Origin: an uncultured Eubacterium sp.
GTDB taxonomy: Bacteria > Bacillota_A > Clostridia > Lachnospirales > Lachnospiraceae
Direction of reading: 5' to 3'
Assembly (NCBI GenBank): GCA_947653505.1
Contig: CANTHI010000235.1
Location: 1 to 6,131, forward strand
Length of the DNA stretch: 6,131 nt
This document shows, in pieces, positions 1 to 5,598 of the stretch. The notes under the pieces were generated by a model. The model was not told the DNA's origin. It saw nothing but the letters and a program-made list of their open reading frames with translations, and searched no databases. The position numbers and the translations under genes were made by a program. Positions within the stretch are counted from its first letter, which is position 1. Each line of letters opens with the position of its first letter.

Positions 1-1532
1 AATCAGGAGAGGGGACGGGCATCCATACAGATTACAGTAGAAAATGATTTTAACCTGCCGGATTATGAACCGGATATGATCAAGCTGATCGACCGGAAGG
101 GCAGCGTACGGATTCATGAGACAAGGGTGGAACCGGATCAGGTTGTTGTAAACGGTGCGCTGCTGTTCCAGGCTCTGTACAAATGTACGGAATCGGGCAA
201 TGTCTGCAGGGAGATGTGCCGTTTACAGAAACGATACATATGGAAGGGGTGCAGGAGACAGATCAGCTGATTTTGCAAAGCAGCATGGACGATCTGACGA
301 TTGGCATGATCAATTCGCGTAAGCTGAATATACGCGCACTGCTGGAGTTACAGGCGGTGGACCAGATGGAACAGCAGATAGAGCTTCCATGCGGCATTGA
401 AAATACATCGGTGCAGACGCTTTACCAGCAGCAGAAAATGCTGCAGTTATTAACACAGAAAAAAGATATCTGCCGGATTCACAGCGAAATCCTGCTGCCG
501 TCAAACCGCCCGAATATCAGCAAACTGCTGTGGCAGTGTGTGCAGCTGCGGGGACTGGACAGCCGGGTCCGTTCCGGAGAAATTGAGCTGACCGGCGAAC
601 TGCTCGTTAATATTTTATACAGAGGGGAAGAGGACGAAAAACAGATTCAGTGTATGGAAACTACGGTTGCACTGCATGAGCGGATTGCGTGCAGCGACTG
701 TGATCCGGATACGATCTTTAAACTGGTACCTTTGCAGGTGCAGCTGGAAGTAACTCCGGCAGAAGATGAAGATGGCGAAAACCGGATTCTGACACTGGAA
801 GGGACGCTGGATTTCTATCTGCGCGTATGGCGTGAGGAAAGCCTGCAGATTCTGGAAGATGCGTATTCCCTGCAGGATGAACTGGTGCTGGAACGGGAGC
901 CGGTAAACATCCAGAGTCTTCTTGTAAAAAATGATTCCAAATTTAAAGCTGCCGATCAGCTGCCGATCGAAAATCAGCCGGCGGAAATCCTGCAGCTGTG
1001 TGCAAGCGTTGGCGAGATTTTTATTGAGGACAGCCGTATTGTACCAGATGGGATTGAAGCGGAAGGGATATTAAAAGTCCGTATGCTTTATATTACAGCC
1101 AGTGACGATATGCCGGTTGGCATTGCGGAAGGTGTGATTCCGTTCAGCCGTCAGATCGAAGCAGAAGGTATCCGGCCAGAGGATAAATTTGAATTATCCG
1201 CAGGCATTGACCAGCTGACGGTCATTCTGGCGGACAACAGTCAGGCGGATATTAAAGCGGTCATTGGTCTGGATGCAATTGTATTCCGCAGACAGCAGGA
1301 CCTTATGATATCCGGTATTATTGAACAGCCGGTTGATCTGGAGCAGTACGAAAAGCATCCGGGCATTGCGGGATATATCGTAAAGAGCGGAGACCGGCTC
1401 TGGGATATCGCGAAGGAACACCATACGACGGTTGCGGATGTCATGCAGATGAACCAGCTGTCGGGCGAGCATGTCAGCCGTGGTGACAAGCTGCTGATCG
1501 TCAAGCAGATGGGAGTTCCGGCAGGCTCTTAA
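1..1532 (+). CDS. sipL: SipL-like spore coat morphogenesis protein (SPOCS/DUF3794 repeats + LysM), 5'-partial, apparent frameshift
   Basis: Reading enters from the left edge in frame 1 and must change frame between about 178 and 215 to continue to the stop at 1530-1532. Restored, it gives about 510 residues, close to full length for SipL. Three SPOCS (DUF3794) domains are visible: about 25-350 (with NLPDYEPDM and INSRKLNIRALLEL), 465-870 and 895-1340. A C-terminal LysM domain at 1374-1502 begins YIVKSGDRLWDIAKEH and ends GDKLLIV. In Clostridioides difficile, SipL binds the ATPase SpoIVA through its LysM domain and anchors coat to the forespore; the same role is inferred here. The ATG at 183 lacks a Shine-Dalgarno and would cut the first SPOCS domain, so it is not a credible native start. 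The true start and any sporulation promoter lie left of the window. A SafA-like LysM protein is less likely because of the triple SPOCS layout. Confidence 0.82.
178..215 (+). other. Apparent one-base frameshift inside the SipL-like gene
   Basis: The SPOCS protein sequence runs in frame 1 up to FQALYKCTESG (about 178-198). It resumes in frame 3 with CLQGDVPFTETIHMEG (from about 201). The offset equals one missing base. Adding one G to the GGG at 195-197 would give TESGQCLQGDVPF, which reads like an uninterrupted family member; the GGG at 209-211 is an alternative site. Frame 1 stops at 268-270, and frame 3 is closed by stops upstream of 120. This may be a sequencing or assembly error or a real mutation. 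No slippery heptamer is visible that would suggest programmed frameshifting. Confidence 0.75.
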
Positions 1533-1621
1533 GACTTGCGGAAAAATACACAGGCTGGCAATTCATACAAAAACTTCAAAAAAATTCACACTTTTTTACA
1601 GGAAAGATTACGGCTGGCTGG

Positions 1622-1650
1622 TTGAAATTATGGAAAAGCCGTGCTATACT
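1622..1650 (+). promoter_or_regulatory. Sigma-A promoter with extended -10 for the NlpC/P60 gene
   Basis: A -35 box TTGAAA (1622-1627) is followed after exactly 17 bases by a -10 box TATACT (1645-1650). TG at 1642-1643 makes an extended -10 (TGCTATACT). Transcription would start near 1657, giving a 5' leader of about 35 bases. The box quality suggests strong vegetative expression, which fits a division-linked wall hydrolase and separates this gene from the sporulation gene upstream. Confidence 0.8.
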
Positions 1651-1677
1651 AATGGCTGGAAACAAAGACCAAAAAAC

Positions 1678-1684
1678 AAAGGAG
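1678..1684 (+). promoter_or_regulatory. Ribosome binding site fixing a GTG start
   Basis: AAAGGAG lies 7 bases before GTG at 1692. No ATG sits at a suitable distance in this frame. The GTG is followed at once by a Lys-rich signal peptide n-region, so the GTG is the start. Confidence 0.8.
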
Positions 1685-1691
1685 TATCGGG

Positions 1692-3098
1692 GTGAAAAAA
1701 CAAAAAGTTTATTTAAAAAGTACTTCCAAAAAGCTTGCGTCACTGATTCTCGTAACTGCGGTAGGAATTACATCCTTACAGCCGGCATTTGCCAGCCGCA
1801 AATCGCAGGCACAGGATGCAAAACAGGCGGCAGAAAACAACTTAAATTCTGTCAACAACAACATCAGCAATATTGCAGGCAAGCAGCAGGAACTGCAAAA
1901 AGAGATTAACGCACTGGATGCGGAACTCGTGGACCTGCTCGTAAATATGGATATTCTGGCGGATGAATTAACGGATAAAAAGGCAGAGATTAAACAGGCG
2001 AATCAGGATCTGGAAGCTGCCAGAAAAGAAGAAAAAGATCAGTATGAGCGGATGAAAATGCGGATCCGTTCCATGTACGAACGGGGAGATGGTTCACTGC
2101 TGGAAGCATTGCTTGGCGCTACAAGCATGACAGACTTTCTGAACAGGGTAAATTATTACAACGCGGTATATGACTATGACAGGGAACAGCTCGAGGTATA
2201 CAAAGATACCAAACAGCAGGTGATCGATTTAAAGAACCAGCTTCTTACCGAACAGTCCGAAATGGAAGAAATGCAGGAAAACTATAAGGTTCAGGAAACA
2301 GAGCTGAAAAATATGGTTGCCAGCAAGGAAGCTACGATGGATGATTTTGATTCCCAGCTGTCACAGGCCAGAGTACTGGCAGCAGCCTATAAAGAAACGA
2401 TCGAGCAGCAGAATCAGATCATACGGGATGAAGAAGAAAAAGAACGGATTGCCAGAGAGGCTGCCGAGCGTGCCGCCAGAGAAGCGGCAGAGGCTGCGGA
2501 ACAGGCAGCCAGAGAAGCAGCAGAACGTGCCGCAAGGCAGGCGCAGGCAGAAGCCGCTGCACGGGCTGCGCAGCAGGCCGCACAGCAGCAGACCGCCACA
2601 CAGCAGCCATCTTCATCCGGAGGTGGTACATCACCGTCATCCGGTGGCGGGACTTCATCGTCATCTGGCAGCACACCGTCTTCTTCCGGCGGCAGCTCCC
2701 AGACAGGAAACAGCTCCGGCGCGTCTTCTGCTCCGGCGGTCAGCCCTTCCGGCGCCACAGGCAGCGATGTCATTAACTATGCTACGCAGTTTATTGGCCG
2801 GCCTTACGTATGGGGTGGCACAAGCCTGACAAACGGTGCAGACTGCTCCGGATTTGTTATGAGCGTTTACGCACATTTTGGTTATTCCCTTCCGCACAGC
2901 TCCGCGGCACAGGCAGGATGCGGCAGAGGCGTCAGCTATAGTGAGGCACAGCCGGGTGATATTATCTGCTACAGCGGGCATGTAGCGCTTTATATGGGCG
3001 GCGGCAGGATCGTAGGGGCACAGAGCTCCCGTACCGGCATTACGACACAGAATGCGACGTACCGGACCATTATTGCGGTCAGAAGAATTATTAATTAG
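1692..3098 (+). CDS. Secreted PcsB/CwlO-type coiled-coil NlpC/P60 peptidoglycan hydrolase
   Basis: This is a 468-residue exported protein. Residues 1-34 are a signal peptide: basic n-region, hydrophobic core LASLILVTAVGI, and cleavage after AFA-34. Residues about 40-255 form a long coiled coil of the PcsB N-terminal type, with the typical MRIRSMYERGDGSLLEALL and SMTDFLNR stretch at about 123-152. An Ala/Glu/Arg-rich helix (about 246-305) and a Ser/Gly/Pro linker (about 306-353) lead to an NlpC/P60 domain (359-468). The catalytic Cys385 is in ADCSGF and His430 is in SGHVALYMG. The third active-site position, 12 residues after the His, is Gly442 rather than the usual His, Asn, Gln or Glu. The family cleaves stem-peptide bonds in the wall; PcsB and CwlO relatives are switched on by FtsEX through the coiled coil, so that partner is inferred here. 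The gene is monocistronic by its own promoter and terminator. Confidence 0.9.
   Translation: MKKQKVYLKSTSKKLASLILVTAVGITSLQPAFASRKSQAQDAKQAAENNLNSVNNNISNIAGKQQELQKEINALDAELVDLLVNMDILADELTDKKAEIKQANQDLEAARKEEKDQYERMKMRIRSMYERGDGSLLEALLGATSMTDFLNRVNYYNAVYDYDREQLEVYKDTKQQVIDLKNQLLTEQSEMEEMQENYKVQETELKNMVASKEATMDDFDSQLSQARVLAAAYKETIEQQNQIIRDEEEKERIAREAAERAAREAAEAAEQAAREAAERAARQAQAEAAARAAQQAAQQQTATQQPSSSGGGTSPSSGGGTSSSSGSTPSSSGGSSQTGNSSGASSAPAVSPSGATGSDVINYATQFIGRPYVWGGTSLTNGADCSGFVMSVYAHFGYSLPHSSAAQAGCGRGVSYSEAQPGDIICYSGHVALYMGGGRIVGAQSSRTGITTQNATYRTIIAVRRIIN
2448..2600 (+). repeat. Degenerate Ala/Glu/Arg codon repeat in the NlpC/P60 gene
   Basis: Repeated units resembling AREAAERA and EAAEQA encode a nearly pure Ala/Glu/Arg/Gln helix. 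The DNA recurs as GCCAGAGA(A/G)GC(A/G/T)GC variants (first copies at 2451, 2475 and 2508). Codons differ between copies, so this is an old or selected protein repeat and not a recent tandem duplication. It probably makes a rigid charged helix between the regulatory coiled coil and the Ser/Gly linker. Confidence 0.6.
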
Positions 3099-3113
3099 AT
3101 AGTACATACTATG

Positions 3114-3150
3114 AAAACCGTTATGGAGACAGGTCCATAGCGGTTTTTAT
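3114..3150 (+). terminator. Intrinsic terminator after the NlpC/P60 gene
   Basis: AAAACCGTTATGGA (3114-3127) pairs with TCCATAGCGGTTTT (3134-3147) as a 14-bp stem with one G-U wobble and a 6-base loop GACAGG. The 3' arm ends in a T run (3144-3148) followed by ATTATAT. It lies 15 bases after the stop codon. The A-rich 5' arm would also allow some termination on the opposite strand. Confidence 0.9.
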
Positions 3151-3165
3151 TATATGTGTTACATT

Positions 3166-3249
3166 TTGGCTATCCGGACGCTTCCCTCATCCAGTTGGTT
3201 TTCGGCTTTGCAGACAGCTCCGCCTCCCATCCGGCGTCCGCATAGCCAA
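3166..3249. repeat. 84-base GC-rich hairpin element, possible REP/MITE-like repeat or small structured RNA
   Basis: TTGGCTATCCGGACGC (3166-3181) and GCGTCCGCATAGCCAA (3234-3249) form a 16-position inverted repeat with a single C-C mismatch (3174/3241). They enclose a 52-base interior at 3182-3233 that has only weak internal pairing. The element is visibly richer in GC than the AT-rich DNA on both sides. No T run follows the 3' arm, so it does not look like a terminator. It could be a dispersed palindromic repeat, a miniature inverted-repeat element or a small RNA; the family is not recognised. Confidence 0.65.
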
Positions 3250-3326
3250 TATTTAAAATTTTATAGTCAGTAGTTTTTCAGATGCTTAAATTAGTGCATA
3301 TGGGAATCTGCCCTGCTAACAGCCCG

Positions 3327-3387
3327 TAATAAATTTTTTTTAAAAATCCGATACATATCTTGCGAAAAATAAAAACATGTATATAAT
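3327..3387 (+). promoter_or_regulatory. Sigma-A promoter of map with an UP-like A/T tract
   Basis: The -35 box TTGCGA (3360-3365) and -10 box TATAAT (3382-3387) are separated by 16 bases. A tract at 3327-3347, with eight T then five A, sits where an UP element would bind the RNA polymerase alpha subunit. The predicted start near 3394 leaves a leader of about 40 bases before the ATG at 3435. Confidence 0.7.
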
Positions 3388-3434
3388 GATACATGGTACG
3401 ATAAAAAAGAAAAGGTTAAAATGGGGATGAAGAT

Positions 3435-4310
3435 ATGCATATAAAGTTAGGCAGAAATGATAAGTGCTGGTGTGGAAGCGGGAGAAAATATAAACAGTGT
3501 CATCAGACGTTTGATGACAAAATCGCGCGGATTGCAGACAAGGGGCATCTGGTTCCGGACAGGGAAATGATTAAAAATGCACATCAGATCGCAGGTATCC
3601 GGGAAAGTGCGAAGATTAACATAGCGGTGCTGGATTATATAGCGGATCATATCCATGCGGGTATGAGTACTGAAGAGATTGACCAGATGGTATACGACCG
3701 TACGACGAAGATGGGCGGCATACCAGCGCCGCTGCATTATGATGGTTATCCGAAGAGTGTATGTACATCATTAAACGAGCAGGTTTGCCACGGGATCCCG
3801 TCCAAGGATGTGATTTTAAAAGAGGGCGATATTGTGAATGTAGATGCGTCTACGATCTTAAACGGTTATTTCTCGGATTCTTCCCGTATGTTCTGCATTG
3901 GGGAAGTCAGTCCGGAGAAGAAAAAGCTGGTAGAAGTGGCAAAGGAATGTGTCTATTGCGGTCTGGAGGCGGTAAAGCCGTGGGGATTTTTAGGAGATAT
4001 GGGACAGGCAGTCCACGATCATGCGTTTGCCAACGGATATACGGTCGTACGCGAAATCGGCGGGCATGGCGTCGGGCTGGAATTTCACGAGGATCCGTGG
4101 GTCAGCTATAACAGCCGCCGCGGGGAAGAAATGCTGATGGTGCCGGGCATGATTTTTACGATTGAACCGATGGTTAATATGGGCGCTCCGGATATTTATG
4201 TAGATGAAGTCAATGACTGGACGGTCTACACGGAGGATGGCAAACCTTCCGCGCAGTGGGAAGTTATGGTGCTGGTAACGGAAGATGGTGCAGAGGTGCT
4301 GTCATATTAG
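3435..4310 (+). CDS. map: Type I methionine aminopeptidase with N-terminal SEC-C zinc motif
   Basis: The protein has 291 residues and removes the initiator Met from nascent proteins in the cytoplasm. A SEC-C motif opens it: CWCGSGRKYKQCH with Cys11, Cys13, Cys22 and His23 as likely zinc ligands. The pita-bread catalytic domain follows (about 45-291). Aligning to the E. coli enzyme with an offset of 40, the metal ligands are Asp137 (NVDAS), Asp148 (FSDSS), His211 (GGHGVG), Glu244 (FTIEPM) and Glu276 (QWEVM, one residue further on). His119 (CHGIP) and His218 (EFHEDP) match the substrate-side histidines. The first ATG with the whole SEC-C motif is at 3435; no in-frame start lies upstream, and GGGG at 3423-3426 is an acceptable ribosome site. 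SEC-C fused to MetAP is known in Clostridia and may help it dock at the ribosome, which is inference. The DUF4422 gene follows after 51 bases. Confidence 0.96.
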   Translation: MHIKLGRNDKCWCGSGRKYKQCHQTFDDKIARIADKGHLVPDREMIKNAHQIAGIRESAKINIAVLDYIADHIHAGMSTEEIDQMVYDRTTKMGGIPAPLHYDGYPKSVCTSLNEQVCHGIPSKDVILKEGDIVNVDASTILNGYFSDSSRMFCIGEVSPEKKKLVEVAKECVYCGLEAVKPWGFLGDMGQAVHDHAFANGYTVVREIGGHGVGLEFHEDPWVSYNSRRGEEMLMVPGMIFTIEPMVNMGAPDIYVDEVNDWTVYTEDGKPSAQWEVMVLVTEDGAEVLSY

Positions 4311-4361
4311 CACAAATTAGCAAAGGACGGAAGCAGACGGAAGCAAAGGATAGAAAAGACG

Positions 4362-5492
4362 ATGAAAAAACAAGATATTCGCATATTTGTCATGACGCAC
4401 AAAGCGTTTGTACCTCCGCCAGATCCGATGTATGTACCCTTGCAGGTTGGCAGGGCATGTCACGAACCGCTGGGATATCTGGGTGATGATACGGGCGACC
4501 ATATTTCTGATCAGAATGACTGTTTTAGTGAGCTGACTGGTGTATACTGGCTGTGGAAAAACAATCCGGGTGTGGATATAATCGGCATCTGCCATTACCG
4601 CAGATATCTGATCGCAGAGGATGGACATTTATATCATCAGGCGGATATGGAACGGCTGCTGTCACAGTATGATATGATTGTTACAAAAAAATTAGAGCTG
4701 CGGATGCCTTATTATGATGGCTTTGCAGCGACACACGATGAAAAGGATTTAATCGAAACGGAACGTGTGGTTATGGAAAAGTATCCGGAATATGCGGCAT
4801 TATTTCATGAGATGGTGCATAAAAAAGAGACCTATTTTGCAAATATGATGATCTGCCGCAGGGAATTGTATGACAGCTACTGCAGCTGGCTGTTTGATAT
4901 TTTATGTGAAGTGCAAAGACGGATTGATACGACCGGATACGATCATTACCGGAAGCGGGTATACGGATTTTTGTCTGAATTTCTGCTGACTGTCTGGATT
5001 GCAAAAAACGGTCTGCATGTGTATGAAAGCCGTGTGGGGATGAGCGCGGAAAAGCGTGAAACGGAAGAGATCAAGCAGGCTCTGGCAGCGTATTTTGCAA
5101 AACAGGATATTGCCGGGGCAAAGCAGTATGTGCTGCAGCAGCTGGAAAAGCGTCCGGATGTACTGATGGAAGCCTCTGATATCCACGGTGAGCTAAAAAT
5201 GTGTATGCAGATCATTTCTACCTGTGAATATGAAAAAAAGCGGGGACAACGGATGCTGACAGAACGGGGATTGTCCTTTGAGGAACTGCTGGAACAGATC
5301 CGGCAGCTGAATCGTTTTACAGACCAGCTGGAAGATTATGAAACAGCTGTACTGCGGGATGGACCGGACCGGAACGCAGACGGGGCAGAATCCAGGGTAT
5401 GCCAGTATGTGGCAGGGCATCCGGTATCCATGACAGCGGTCGTAATTGCAGCTGTTGTGTTGGGAAAAATACCTTTGTATCCGGAATCATAA
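4362..5492 (+). CDS. DUF4422 family putative glycosyltransferase with C-terminal helical extension
   Basis: The protein has 376 residues. The N-terminal part (about 5-225) is a DUF4422 domain, recognisable from IRIFVMTHKAF, the YVPLQVGRA segment, ELTGVYWLWKN and the hallmark IGICHYRRYL. Members often sit in capsule or exopolysaccharide loci and are thought to transfer sugars on the cytoplasmic face; the substrate cannot be read from the sequence. Residues about 230-345 are a charged helical region not typical of the core domain (EEIKQALAAYF, AKQYVLQQLEKR, FEELLEQIRQL). A short hydrophobic tail, VSMTAVVIAAVVLG, occupies about 355-368 and could touch the membrane. No other sugar gene is nearby. 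A weak AAAGGA (4345-4350) lies 11 bases before the ATG. No promoter or terminator separates it from map, so it is probably cotranscribed with it. Confidence 0.82.
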   Translation: MKKQDIRIFVMTHKAFVPPPDPMYVPLQVGRACHEPLGYLGDDTGDHISDQNDCFSELTGVYWLWKNNPGVDIIGICHYRRYLIAEDGHLYHQADMERLLSQYDMIVTKKLELRMPYYDGFAATHDEKDLIETERVVMEKYPEYAALFHEMVHKKETYFANMMICRRELYDSYCSWLFDILCEVQRRIDTTGYDHYRKRVYGFLSEFLLTVWIAKNGLHVYESRVGMSAEKRETEEIKQALAAYFAKQDIAGAKQYVLQQLEKRPDVLMEASDIHGELKMCMQIISTCEYEKKRGQRMLTERGLSFEELLEQIRQLNRFTDQLEDYETAVLRDGPDRNADGAESRVCQYVAGHPVSMTAVVIAAVVLGKIPLYPES

Positions 5493-5521
5493 TAAAATAT
5501 AGAAAAAGAATCCTTCTGTGC

Positions 5522-5543
5522 GACTTTTACGGGGACTTTTGCG
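5522..5543 (+). repeat. Short direct repeat upstream of the DUF4349 gene
   Basis: GACTTTTACG (5522-5531) recurs as GACTTTTGCG (5534-5543), 12 bases apart, between the DUF4422 stop and the next start. The spacing is near one helical turn and could be a paired operator, but chance is quite possible. A poor promoter may overlap it (for example TATAAC at 5545-5550 or TAGAAT at 5554-5559, neither with a good -35). No clear terminator is seen in 5493-5598. Confidence 0.3.
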
Positions 5544-5584
5544 TTATAACTATTAGAATGCAGAAAAACTACCGGCATTCGGAC

Positions 5585-5590
5585 AGGAGG
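5585..5590 (+). promoter_or_regulatory. Strong Shine-Dalgarno fixing the start of the DUF4349 gene
   Basis: AGGAGG lies 8 bases before ATG at 5599, a near-perfect match in sequence and spacing. It sets the start of a gene whose 3' end is outside the window. Confidence 0.85.
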
Positions 5591-5598
5591 GAATATTT

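Larger units (their letters stand above)
3099..3434. other. 336-base intergenic region between the NlpC/P60 gene and map
   Basis: No convincing gene lies here on either strand. In order it holds the terminator at 3114-3150, the GC-rich hairpin element at 3166-3249, an AT-rich stretch at 3250-3326 in which I see nothing definite, and the map promoter with its A/T-rich upstream tract and leader (3327-3434). I do not recognise a riboswitch, T-box or tRNA. Confidence 0.7.

Noticed and set aside
183..200. ATG at 183 as the true start of the SipL-like gene
   Set aside because: No Shine-Dalgarno precedes it, and conserved SPOCS sequence continues upstream in frame 1; it is a by-product of the frameshift.
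1585..1600. WalR-like site TTCACA-N4-TTTACA upstream of the NlpC/P60 promoter
   Set aside because: PcsB-type genes are often WalRK targets, but the first half-site has a mismatch and the spacer is 4 instead of 5 bases; in AT-rich DNA this is weak.
1575..1600. Possible terminator after the SipL-like gene (A run, then T run)
   Set aside because: The arms are only A/T homopolymers around TTCACAC, with no stable GC stem.
2414..2773. Long minus-strand and +2-frame open frames across the linker of the NlpC/P60 gene
   Set aside because: They mirror the GC-rich Ala/Ser/Gly codon repeats of the real gene, give low-complexity Cys/Ala/Asp- or His/Pro/Arg-rich products, and have no ribosome site or domain.
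2661..3107. Minus-strand 148-residue open frame opposite the NlpC/P60 domain
   Set aside because: It lies opposite a catalytic domain with clear motifs, has no recognisable domain, and its would-be promoter region coincides with the terminator.
3250..3326. Riboswitch or attenuator in the map leader
   Set aside because: Only short scattered complementarities are seen around GGG/CCC, with no aptamer-like motif, and the predicted transcript start (near 3394) lies downstream of this stretch.
3761..4111. Overlapping 116-residue open frame inside map
   Set aside because: It is out of frame within a fully conserved map with every metal ligand, and its product has no recognisable domain.
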